This document shows positions 13,033-23,119 of a DNA stretch of 64,000 bases, one piece after another. The notes below the pieces were generated by a model. It ran no database searches. It worked only from the letters and a program-made list of their open reading frames with translations, and was not told the origin of the DNA. Made by a program: the position numbers and the translations under genes. Source of the stretch: Membranipora membranacea (taxonomy: Eukaryota > Bryozoa > Gymnolaemata > Cheilostomatida > Membraniporidae); assembly GCA_914767715.1 (NCBI GenBank), contig OU612071.1, forward strand, positions 12,071,493-12,135,492. Reading direction: 5' to 3'. How positions within the stretch are numbered: the stretch's first letter is position 1; each line of letters begins with the position of its first letter.

Positions 13033-16000
13033 ATGCCTAGACAAGGACGAGAAAGCTCTCTCAACAAGAATAAGGTGTTAATCGCTGGGTTGACACTGCT
13101 GCTTGTATCTGGATTCATCCTTGTAGGAGCGTGCTGTGGGCTTGTACTCACCCAACTGGAAGAGCTCAACATGAAGATGAGCGACATGGAAGGAAAGATT
13201 CGTCAAAATACTGACACAATCAACGACCTAGGTAATATAATACCACAATCACAGTCTAAAGATCATCAAATACCCTCGTAGGGGAGTATTTGACTTGAAT
13301 GAAGATATGTTTAGTTAACTTCATGCAAGCCTGCACCAAGTGTCAGCTAGGTGGTAGCTTTTATAGAATAATACTTGACCACTCTAGGGCGCATTTCTTC
13401 AGATCTTGTGACTGCTGTGTATTATAGTGCATTGAATGGTATTTATTTCAAATTTAACCAATCGTCAATGCTAAAATATGTTGCAAAATTGATTGAAGAT
13501 TGTAATAATGATGATACATACATGATTTGCATTATTTCAACGTAAAAACAGGGATGAAATTGAACTCTCAACTTTGTTACATTGCAGCTCAAAATTTCAT
13601 TCATTTGTGTGTTATGTATATGCATAGTACTTGGAGTGGAAGCGCCACATCTTGGCCAAGCCATGCCAAGTTTTTCCAGGTCCATCTTGGTCCAATTCAA
13701 ATTAGATTCCATTGAATCCTAAACTAGGCCAACACAGGAGGTAAATACACCCAAAGGTGCTGGGGGCTTATGCAAGGGATCGTGTAAGCTCCCCCAGTGG
13801 GACATGAAGCCACAACCGATGGCACCATCTCAACTTTGGAATGGTGAGATGGCGCTATTGGTTATTTGTTGCCATACAATTCATGACACATGTGTTGTGG
13901 CAGTGGCGTATATTACCACTCACGGCCCCCAGAATTCCGTGAGAGGCTGAATAGCTCAGTGTGTAGAGTGTCCGCTTTATAATCACTGATAATAAGATTG
14001 TCGTGGGTTCGAATACCCGGCAAGGTCAGTTTTTTTTCAAATGGGTGCTTTATAACTGGAGCATTTTTACCGTAATCTTCTTCTGCTATTGAGTTGTTTT
14101 CTGAAAGTACCCAACAGCTCAGTGAGCTATTGAAATACCTCTCTGCTTGCACTATTTTGCTACCGATATGCAAAAATTTCCGTGGTGGGAGGGCGCTTAA
14201 GCGCCCCTCCCACACCCTCCCCGCCACGCCTACGGCTCATCTCTGAAAAGTCAGTGAGTGAGATTTTTTAGAATATACGCCCCTGTGTTGTGGGTCCATT
14301 CAGTCATGCGCCATGACAAGCAACAAAGGTTTTGTTGTGTGAGCTATCAACTTAGATTTAAGAAGAAATTCATCCAGTTCATTATTAGCTTCTCATTTTC
14401 AATTGTTGTCTCTCTGTGTATCACATCATGTCCCCATCATGTTAACATGATGTTAATAAATCTGGTAGTTAATAAAGTTCATAATGATAACATGCATGCT
14501 TGCAACTATGATAAATATTAGGTTATTGTTGTCAAGTTCATGAATGTTAGAATCCCATTACTCAAGTAGTTAAGTGTTCTCAAACAAACAAATTTACAAC
14601 GCTTCCGCTTCCGACCAAAATTTAACAAGTACAATTGTTGTGGACAATAGTCGGCAACAAGTTGGAAGTTTGTTGAGTTGATGCAATGACTATCATTATT
14701 ATATTTATTAAAGGTGGTACAACAAACTTATTTGGTTTAAGTGGCCGCGTGACAAGGCTAGAGGCTTAATAAATTAAGTTGGACAATTAAAAAGTTTAAA
14801 TTGTTATTTTATTTGTAGAACGTGACATGAATCAGAGTTTGGCAGAAATTATGAAGCAGCAAAAGGAGAATGACGACGTATTTCAAAATCTCAGTGAGGG
14901 TTTGCTATATACCATTCCACTCCATGACATCATCAGTTCCTGAATTCCATAGCAACACGTTCAATATAGTCATAGTTTCATACCAAAAGTCGACTTGGAC
15001 CATTGAATAGTGCTTTATTAGCAATCAAGCAGCTGTATTGTAGCAGAAAAGTTGTAAAGATTGTCAGCCACTATAGGTCAGGTCGTCAGCGACAGTCCTA
15101 CTCAATCTTTCAGGTTAATTCACTTGAATCAAGACGAAAGTTACTGTCAAGTGACAGCAGGGAGAATGGTGACAGGGTATAGTGATGTTGTTACCATGTT
15201 GCACATTGAAATGGCCAATTGACGGTGAGCTGATGATTATGTTTTTTAAAGGTTACCCAACCAAACAACCAGGAGGAGACACCACCGTTCAAGGACATCA
15301 AGGAGTGAAACATCAAATGTACCAGCAACTTGGTGAGAGCTTACAAACTCATAAGATTCTGCAAATATCTTAGTTATTCAATTTAATCATAATTGGGTGG
15401 TTTTACAAGTTAGCAATAGATTGATGGAAACAACAAAAGCTGCAATGGTCCATCAGGAACAATTGTGAAAGTTTTCTCGAGTCTAAATAGATAACGTTCG
15501 ATTCAGTGTTCTTACATTCTTGGGGTCTTTCAATTGGAATGACCATCGCCTTTTCAAGCAAAAGTATCACTATTACCCCGCTCAAAATTATCGCTGATTT
15601 GACCTTTCTGTAAGAAAAATCGCTCACTCTGAACGTTGTAGCTCTTTCAATGACTAAGCAATTTCTTGGCCAGACCCTAGCGATAAGATATTGGCTTTTG
15701 GCTGTCTTTAATTGAAATACTCCCCTTGGTCAGTTTAATTTTATTGGTGAGCCTCCTGCAAATAGGATTGTGTGCTCTCATGAAATTAAAATTAAGTGTC
15801 GCCATGTTTCTTACCCGTGGTACAAGTCGTTTATATACACCCACCCCTATATATACCTGAGAACTGGTAAAGTAAAAACAGAAGTCAGGCTTGCCATTAT
15901 GTAAGGTTGTAAGGGACTTCCTGAACCGACAAGCTTCCGGATAATGGTCTTAGACAACCATGAATATTTATAATCAGTATAGGAAAGTGTGTAGTGTCTC

Positions 16001-19000
16001 TTGCAACATTCTCTCAGTGTTATCAAGCAAGATTAAGTCGCTTGTGAGTTTGGGATCATCGGTTTGGATTCTCCCTAAACATATAAATAACAAGTGTTTA
16101 TATTTATTAATTATATTATATGAATGGTGCAGATTGTAATTCTGAGTGATGTTCTGATATATAATATGGAAATATTAGGCCATACTTGCAAACTAAACAC
16201 ACTTTCTCTGGATTGCAGCAATGTCACTCGACAGGTTGGATACCAAGATCAGCAACCAAGCAGATTTACAGGCAGCCGACAATCGATACAAAGGTACATT
16301 CAAGTACCAAAATTATTTCCCTATTATGACCGATGAATTTTAAATGGTTTTGGTGCTGGATCTAAATAATCACAATAACAATAACAATAGCAATTTCAAT
16401 ACTGCTTGGAGAGTAGCTTCTATCTACAATGAGAATATAAGGCCATTCTCGCAATCTTATCTTATTTTCTCTGGATTGCAGCTATGTCAATAGAGATATT
16501 GGAAACAAAGATCAGCAACCAAGCGAATGACATTGCAAGTATCAAATCAGATTTACAAGCAGCCGACGATCGTTACAAAGGTGCATTCAAATACCAAAAT
16601 AATTTCCCTACTTTACCCAGATGAGTTGCAATGGTGCTGATTCTAAATCGTGACAACTTTAATATAATATGGTTAATTTTTCTCAAGATATAGGCAATTT
16701 CAATACTATTTTGTGACTAGCTTCTATCTACAATGGGAATATAAGGCCATTCTCGCAATCTAATCTCATTTTCTCTGTATTGCAGCTATGCCACTCAACA
16801 GTGAGACTGACATTGCCAATCTCCGTACAGATTCACAAGCAGCCGACGCTTTAATAAACGTAAACATCGCATCGCTAAATGAATCTATAAATTATGAACT
16901 CTCACTTCTGCACAACGTGTTGGACGGAATGGATAACGCCTCTGATGGCATGTTGTTCCAGAAAGCTAAGTCACATCCTACCACACCCTCGATAGAGATG
17001 ATTGCCCTTCTTCATACCAAGGTTGAGAATATGAGCACTGCAATAGTTGAGGTTCAAGACTTCCTCCACAATGCTACAGCACTCATAACACCAACGGACA
17101 GAAATCTATTCTATTCTCAATTACATAACTTAGAAATTCATCTAAATGGTACAAGCCGTGATCAGCAGAATATGCGAGAAAACATCAACTCCTTGTACAC
17201 ACAGTTAGATAACCTGGAAAAATCCACACTTACGGCAATGAATGAAAGCTTGCAAAACTTCTCGCATAGCTTCAACCATACGCTTGAAAACATTGAATCA
17301 AAGATGAACCAACACATTGAGATGATGGCCTCAATGAATGACACGGCCTCGGCTGAGAGAAACTCCTTGTACATACAGTTAAATAACCTGGACAAGTCAA
17401 CAACGATGGCAATAGCTGAAAACTTGCAAAACGTCTCAACTATCCTGAACCAATCCCTAGAAAACATTGAATCAAACATGAACCAACATATCGAGATGAT
17501 GGCATCAATGAACGATTCCGCCTCGGCTGATAGGAGCTCCTTGTACACTGAGTTAGAAAACCTGGATAAGTCCACTACAATGGCAATGGCTGAAAACTTG
17601 CAAAACATCTCAACTATCTTTAACCATACGCTAGAAAAAATTGAATCAAACATGAACCAACACATCGAGATGATGGCCTCAATGAACGATTCGGCCTCGA
17701 CTGAGAGAAACTCCTTGTACGCACAGTTAGAAAACCTGGATAAGTCAACAACCACGGCAATCAATGAAACCTCCCAACACATCTCGAACATCAACATGAC
17801 AATTAATGAGCAGGCAGCAATGATAGATTTGATGAAAGTGTCAAATACTATGGTGAAAGCCTACTCCTGTGAGTGAATTGAGTCATTCGTATACACTTAT
17901 GTTATGTATTATAAAGAGGAGCCATAGGGCATATGTAGGCGCAAGTATTTCATTCTTGTTAGGACAATTTTAGCCGGAAGAGCATTCAGGAACGTGTGCT
18001 CCTGTTTACCAAATTTAGTCATTGGGTCATTATCAAGTTTTTATTATGCATTGCTGGCCCCAAGTACTCATGTTAAACACTAGCTTACGCTCCAAAAGTG
18101 TGTCATTTTGTCACGATATCAAATCAATCATCTTCTAGCAGTCCATTGGGACAGAACTATAATGGTAAGAAAGAGGGATGTCAATCATTGTGCTCAAAAT
18201 ATACTGAGAACGTTTTTCTGCTCATGCAATGCAATCAAGACTTGATTGATAGATACCGTCCAATATTTGGTGCCAACAACCACGACCTTTTGCTAAAAGA
18301 CCTTTCAATGAGCGATGATTCTTGGAATAGATGCTAAAGTGGGTTATGATCTCATCACTGAGGTTGGGCACCTTAACTCTATTGTGCTATTCTCAGGCAC
18401 TTTCCCATATGTGGTCTTTATGGCGATCCCTCATGTTGATGCTCAGTGTTGATGCTGTGAAATTTGCGATAATCTTCAATGCCTTTCTACAACACTAAAT
18501 CATCAACTTATCAATACTACATAAGGTGAATCATTACTTAATAAAAATTATAATTTTTTTTTAAGGTGGTAAGTGTACCAATGAGTCAAGCGCTTGCACA
18601 CTTGGAGACTATTCAGAACTCACCTGCCAGAGGGGCTTTTTTAAGTCTCATGATGGCTTTGATAATCGAAGTACATACACCTCCTTTGGTCAAATTAGAA
18701 CAGATCTGAAGAATCCGGGATTTAAAGGACTCAAGATTACACTTCACCAGTTTGATGTTAGTTGAGTATTTATATACATGAAGACTTTCATGGTAGATTG
18801 ATTCTTGAATGGTTCATCATTTTGGCAGGAAAATGACCCACGCTGCTGCTCTGTGTATGATATATAGTTGATATTCTGGTAGAAACTGATTGTCTCGTTA
18901 TAATTCATACCATTCTAAGTCCATTTCTCCAGATGCACATGTTAATAGTTATCCACAAAATTGAGTCTTAGCTCAGTTTAATATAATTCCAGATAAATAA

Positions 19001-19634
19001 GGGACATTCTGATCAATAAGAAAGTTTCTACTGTTGATAAATACACAAATTGTTCCCAATTATTTCTGCATTCAATATTTTGACTGTTAAAATCTAATAT
19101 GTGCTACGTTTCCATATGTTAGAATATAGGAGAATTTGTAGTGCAGTTCATATGGTGAAAAAAGCATCCCTGCCAAAGCACACATTAATTTGTTGTGCTA
19201 TAACCCCACAATGATAATTTGCTCAAATGGGCAATAGTGGCATGAATTTCACCTTGATTTAATTGTGAGAGAATGAGTGTCATATTGATTTAGTTGAGTT
19301 GATTTTATTTTTTTGATGCATTTTGCGTTATATTGTTACACATTCTCTTTTATAGTCAAACCCTCCAACTAACGACGCATGCGAATCAGATGAAATCGCA
19401 ATAACCGTATCTGAAAAGAACTTTAAGCACTGTGGCACTGCAATTAGTGATTTAGTATTATACTTTGATGTATCAGCGATAGGTGAAGGATTCATACAGA
19501 TAAGGTTTTTGGGTCTAACTGACAACGTATATTCCGGTTTTATGATTGAGTTCGATTTCCAATTAATGCCTTTTCCTGAATCAGCTTACAAATCAACCGA
19601 GAATGATGTGGTAGTTTTTTATGTGGGTCCATGA
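13033..19634 (+). CDS. Type II membrane coiled-coil CUB protein, copy 1 (nine exons)
   Basis: Predicted exons: 13033-13231, 14819-14893, 15252-15332, 16219-16293, 16482-16580, 16786-17868, 18084-18164, 18566-18756, 19356-19634 (TGA). All introns are GT..AG. All are phase 1 except the last, which is phase 0 inside the CUB domain, so the joined frame is open for 720 residues. Residues 1-14 are short and basic and 15-37 are a hydrophobic signal anchor (VLIAGLTLLLVSGFILVGAC), so the C-terminus should be extracellular. Residues 38-540 are Asn/Ser/Leu-rich with heptad character and many N-x-S/T sequons; four 58-residue repeats start near 312, 370, 428 and 486. Residues about 565-710 resemble a CUB domain. 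I do not recognise this architecture as a named protein. A surface receptor or adhesion molecule is the likeliest class, by inference. Exact splicing is unverified, but the consistent phases make this model strong. Confidence 0.82.
13735..13870 (-). mobile_element. Reverse-oriented SINE remnant in receptor intron 1, unit 1
   Basis: GGAGGTAAATACACCCAAAGGTGCTGGGGGC is the reverse complement of the SINE tail. It is followed by GCTCCCCCAGTGGGAC (reverse B-box side) and a shortened head to ATCTCA, then a forward GAGATGGCGCTATTGGTTA that makes a small inverted repeat. Counterpart at about 46160-46300. Confidence 0.7.
13901..14285. mobile_element. hAT-like MITE, unit 1 only
   Basis: Ends CAGTGGCGTATATT and AATATACGCCCCTG (13 of 14 bases paired), flanked by the 8-bp direct repeat TGTTGTGG (13893-13900 and 14286-14293). 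Unit 2 holds the empty site at 46316-46325 (AGTTGTGG), proving insertion after the units separated. The 8-bp duplication and CAGNGGCG ends are hAT hallmarks. No transposase. The interior has a tRNA-like segment and a GGGAGGGCGCTTAAGCGCCC palindrome. Confidence 0.9.
13945..14020 (+). ncRNA. tRNA-like sequence inside the hAT-like MITE
   Basis: A-box-like TAGCTCAGTGTGTAGAG (13952-13968) and B-box GGGTTCGAATACC (14005-14017) with a pairing T-arm GGGT/ACCC and D-arm GCTC/GAGT. The acceptor stem does not pair convincingly and the anticodon region is long, so I call it a tRNA-derived relic, not a functional tRNA gene. Confidence 0.55.
15532..15725. mobile_element. MITE, same family, inside a receptor intron, unit 1
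   Basis: GGGGTCTTTCAATTGGAATG at the left and TTTAATTGAAATACTCCCC at the right. It lies in the intron between exons 15252-15332 and 16219-16293 and is inverted relative to copies 1-3 as judged by the interior order. Confidence 0.78.
16219..17868 (+). CDS. Duplicated stalk exons and large repeat exon, copy 1
   Basis: Exons 16219-16293, 16482-16580 and the start of 16786-17868 are related: each opens Ala-Met-Ser/Pro and carries a variant of ISNQ...DLQAAD.RYK, and the intron sequence before each (an ACAATGRGAATATAAGG motif up to the TTGCAG acceptor) is also repeated. This shows duplication of exon plus flanking intron. The large exon (361 codons) then holds four 174-bp repeats. Expected product: a long, heavily N-glycosylated helical rod. 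The counterpart in unit 2 is 48719-50368. Confidence 0.85.
17190..17833 (+). repeat. Four 174-bp coding repeats (58 residues), copy 1
   Basis: Repeat starts at 17190, 17364, 17538 and 17712, spaced exactly 174 bp. Each begins SLY.(Q/E)L.NL(E/D)KST and contains ENIES.MNQHIEMMASMND (the third reads EKIES), with sequons at NHT/NQS and NDS/NDT positions. The fourth is truncated and degenerate after about 20 residues. 58 is not a multiple of seven, so a heptad coil would need a stutter in each repeat. Confidence 0.93.
18165..18337 (+). other. Open frame read-through of the exon before the CUB domain
   Basis: If the GTAAGA donor after 18164 is not used, the frame stays open for 57 more codons to TAA at 18335-18337. 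This adds a Cys-containing tail (CQSLC, MQC and a terminal WNRC) instead of the CUB domain. Present identically at 50665-50837. It may be an alternative C-terminus or chance; transcripts would decide. Confidence 0.35.
18566..19634 (+). CDS. CUB-like domain exons, copy 1
   Basis: Two exons (18566-18756 and 19356-19634) joined in phase 0. First part: three Cys in KCTNESSACTLGDYSELTC, then an aromatic/Gly run and GLKITLHQFD. Second part: DACESDEIAI, then KHCG, then alternating hydrophobics ending GFMIEFDFQL. The order beta strand-FD, C-x(n)-D-x-I-x-I, CG, hydrophobic strands, GF-x-(I/Y) is the CUB signature as known from the family. It is divergent, and the typical Ca-binding Asp/Glu set is not confidently visible. 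Stop at 19632-19634, AATAAA at 19863. The counterpart in unit 2 is 51066-52134. Confidence 0.72.
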
Positions 19635-19669
19635 GTATTATGATGATGATGATTTTTAATTTCTTTTAG

Positions 19670-19789
19670 TTCAATTTCAAATTAATGCGTTTAACTGAAT
19701 CAGCTTACAATGCAACCACAGATGGTGTGGAATATTATTTGGATTATGCTGTTTATTTTTTTGAGTATTATGAAACTTATTATTCATGA
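19670..19789 (+). repeat. Partial duplication of the last CUB exon, copy 1
   Basis: Sequence from 19670 repeats the end of the last exon (from about 19548) with many substitutions, including the LTESAYN/FPESAYK stretch and the downstream TTTGAGTATTATGA. It follows a TTCTTTTAG acceptor-like site and is open for 39 codons to a TGA at 19787, with a Tyr-rich end. It could be an alternative terminal exon or a decayed duplicate inside the 3'UTR. Counterpart in unit 2: 52170-52289. Confidence 0.55.
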
Positions 19790-19862
19790 ACTTTTTTTCC
19801 ATGTGAAAAACCAATATGTCTAATTTAATTTTAACTGTCTTATTTTAATTTATAAGAAATTG

Positions 19863-19868
19863 AATAAA
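19863..19868 (+). terminator. Candidate polyadenylation signal, copy 1
   Basis: Canonical AATAAA 229 bases after the receptor stop codon in an AT-rich 3' flank. First clear signal after the gene; use not tested. Confidence 0.45.
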
Positions 19869-20321
19869 ATCTTATTTCAAAGCTTTCATTAATTATTGCT
19901 TATGATGTCAGTACAGAGTTAATGCATAAGGATATAAAATTATATGGGAAGCCTTGGCGATTAGAAGACAGCTATATTATGAATGTTTATTGGGTCAGGT
20001 TTCAGAACTCAAAATTTCATAAAATTATGCATGTAGAAATAGAAGGAAAGCCAACCCCTGAGTTCATCTCTTTATCTGGAAAGGTTCTGCATGATGTTGT
20101 GAGCTCTCAACAAATCTTATTCCGACAACAAACAATATTGATCTGATGGGTGTAAGGACAGTCTGAGCCAATTATTGAGTAACTCTGTGATAGATCCTCT
20201 CTTGTGTGGCTCTGGCGCTGGTCCAAGCGATCAATTGATTCATTTAAAATCGAAAGCGACTGACAAAAGTCTGGCTCAGATCAGGGAGAATGGAAAATTT
20301 TTCCTGCTCAGATTCACAGCT

Positions 20322-20375
20322 AGCCCTTAAAAGCGTCCGGGATGGCGATCGCCATCCCGAATGCTTTTAAGGGCT
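20322..20375. repeat. 54-bp near-perfect foldback downstream of the receptor, unit 1
   Basis: AGCCCTTAAAAGC..CGGGATGGC and GCCATCCCGA..GCTTTTAAGGGCT meet at the centre GCGATCGC with no loop. Identical at 52822-52875. Confidence 0.88.
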
Positions 20376-20965
20376 GATTGTGCTCAGATCGAAGTCTTCT
20401 GCCAGTGTAGTGGTAGTTTTTTCCCTGTTTTACAACATAAAAACTACAGTATAGCAGAAGATCCTTCAATTATGATGTAGGCCTATCACTCTCTTTTGTC
20501 TAAGGACATCAATTTGTTTTCGCAATTGCACGAGCTGTGCTGTCCACCAGAAAAAAGACATCATGAATCATACCTTGTGCTAAATTGTCTGAACAATTTA
20601 TTCATAATTGCTTGCAGAACTTTCGTAGGACTAAAGAGTTATCGAGCCTCTGATGCAATACTGTTGGCTGGCTTTTCCCTCCAGCCACAGGTGTGTTTTC
20701 AACCTGGCGCTAACGGTTTTCAAGCGGATTGTGGTTCTGTACAGGGGCGTAGAGAGTTACCCCAAACATATCTGTGGTTGAATTTGTAACCTAATAATAA
20801 GCTAAACACGAGATCAAGCTTGATTCATTTGCTAAAATAGTTCATTGGTTGCACCCCACCCCCCCTCCCTACACTGGTCACACTGCAGGCAAAAATGATG
20901 GGGCTTGACCAGTAGTTGGGGGCCCACTCCAAACACATCTTGCTGTTCATGATAAGCTGCAGAAC

Positions 20966-21400
20966 TCAATATTTGCCTTTCGATGGCCACTGAGAACGGC
21001 GGGATAGAGGCTTATGGATGTTAATTTTTTTACATTGAGAAGTAGGCGGGTTTTTTGAGAAGTAGGTTGAAGTATGATTCCAGGCTTGATGAAGAGGACT
21101 TGCTTGGTGTGGTGTAGAATCATGCAATATACATTCTCCTTCGTTTATTTTGTGATTCATAGCAATATTATCTGCATATTTGACAAATAGATGGACAGAA
21201 GTCATTTGTGAACACATTCCAGGGAGAAGGCCTAAGAACTGTCCCATGGTACTCCTGGGGTTATATCCTTGAGAAAGGACATGTATCATCTGATCTTTAC
21301 ACAATGCTGGCAATTGTTCAGAACTCACAATCACACTTAACTTTTTAATTGATGCTCCACTACATGAGCTGTCAGATAATAAGACTCCAGATAAAATCAT
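20966..21400 (-). CDS. Unrecognised 144-codon open frame, unit 1
   Basis: ATG-initiated frame on the - strand starting MILSGVLLSDSSCSG, with no domain I recognise and no membrane segment. It could be an exon, a transposon remnant or chance. The unit 2 copy (53466-53900) is the same length, but that whole block is nearly identical between units, so conservation says little. Confidence 0.25.
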   Translation of the reverse strand: MILSGVLLSDSSCSGASIKKLSVIVSSEQLPALCKDQMIHVLSQGYNPRSTMGQFLGLLPGMCSQMTSVHLFVKYADNIAMNHKINEGECILHDSTPHQASPLHQAWNHTSTYFSKNPPTSQCKKINIHKPLSRRSQWPSKGKY

Positions 21401-23036
21401 CTATACTTGCCGGTTTTGCTGAGGCGCATTTCAGGAATTGATAGCAGTTGGTGCTAACTCAACGTCATGATTATTTTTATTCGATTGCGCTCTACGAGAG
21501 CTATCATACTAAACGACCTCTTATTATAAAATGTTAATAAATATTTTACTTGTAATAAATATAGGTATAGTGATTTGTTCTTGATATATTCTTGTGCAAA
21601 AATTATTAAGATTTTATAACTTTAATAGCACAATGCAACTGTATTGCAACATCATCACCACTTAAACTGAAAATTGAAAATGTGAGCAGACGTGAAAAAT
21701 ACAAAAATACATCTAGTCTTAATTTTTACAAGTACAGACAATTCCCAACTTTAAACCTACACAATAACGCAAAGATGCAAAAGAAATATCGGTCATAGAT
21801 GCAATCAGAGAAAAAGCTGTATCAACAACTGAACGCTGTGTAGAGAAAAATTTGATGCTGCACACCGCATATCAGCTATGAAGGAGGGAAAGAAATATCA
21901 TTGACTTAAATAATTTGTCCTGATGTCGATAACCTTGTAAGGCTGTCAGTCTAAGAAGAGTTACGCTGCTTGAGTATTTAGGCATTGAAGTCTGAATCGT
22001 CATAGCAATATGATGAACAAGCTACAAAATAAACAGCAAGGTTGATAGTAAGACCATAAGTCTTTATCTGTAGATATAACTTAATGAAGTATGAACCAAC
22101 AAGTTATTTACTAACAACAAGGTTAACACTTGAGGTACCAATGCTATCATTTGACCACATACGTGTTACTCCTGCCCAATCCGGAATGAGTTGATTCTTA
22201 ACATTCATAATATATCCATGTTTATGATAACAATATGGGTTTTTGGCTTGAGAAGCATTGATTTCAATGTATTACCTAGTTTCCAGAACAGTACAGCCAT
22301 TATAGCTTTAATACAAGTTGGTTGTCAGAGTGCTTACCTTACTGGATCTCGTGTTTATTATTGTGAATGGTATATCTTGTAACTGGTGTCCATGACATGA
22401 CACCCGCAGCAAACCCTAAACAAATCAAAACAGTAAATCAAGAACTAAGACATCTTTGTCTAAAGTTACCTAAGTCGAGATGAAGTGGAAGATAATCACA
22501 TGTTAAAGGACAACCCTATATGACGGATAGATTGGACAAAACAGCTCAACTGGTCCAAACTGTTTGGGCAGCAAAACTCAACCTCCACTTTGTGTTTTTT
22601 CCGTACCCACAATACCAAACTATGATAATTAAATGACTACATAATCCCTAGCATTCTTCTCTTCTATCAAAGAGGTAACTGATCCAAGAGCTGATCCCTA
22701 AATATTACGCAATATACCTGTATTATTCTGTTGCTGAACAGTCGAAGCTGACGAACAGCTTTTTGCCATATCCCTAATTGAGTAAATTCTCAATGTCCAT
22801 CAAGTATCCAAGTGTAGGTGCAAAAAAGGATGCATGATGTTCTGCACCAGTGATAAGCTCAGTTATATCCTCATCAAATATGTTTTTGGATCCAAACCGC
22901 TTCGGTAGCTGATGATGGTAGCCATGATTAGGATTCAACAGCAGTTTGGAGAAGCTAAAACGACATAGAAACGTTTATTGATGATATTTTTTCAAGTTTC
23001 AAGTTTGGTAATAAAAACAGTATTGTGGATACCATG

Positions 23037-23119
23037 GTGGTGGTTAAGTGGTGGTTAAGTGGTTAAGTGGTGGTTAAGTGGTGGTTAAGTGGCGGTTAAG
23101 TGGTGGTTAAGTGGTGGTT
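23037..23119. repeat. 11-bp minisatellite TGGTTAAGTGG, unit 1
   Basis: Six full 11-bp units and one 8-bp unit. The unit 2 locus (55477-55506) has only two. Confidence 0.93.

Noticed and set aside
13945-14020. Functional tRNA gene
   Set aside because: A and B boxes are present but the acceptor stem does not pair and the anticodon arm is not regular. Kept only as a tRNA-like relic.
13913-14227. 104-codon - strand frame with GIRTHD motif
   Set aside because: Same artefact: it lies wholly within the hAT-like MITE over its tRNA-like part.
17162-17797. 211-codon - strand frame opposite the repeat exon (also 49662-50297)
   Set aside because: Antisense shadow of the 174-bp coding repeats. The + strand frame has proper splice borders and continues into other exons.
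23037-23119. CRISPR array or telomere-like repeat
   Set aside because: Plain 11-bp minisatellite without spacers, in a eukaryotic, intron-bearing context.
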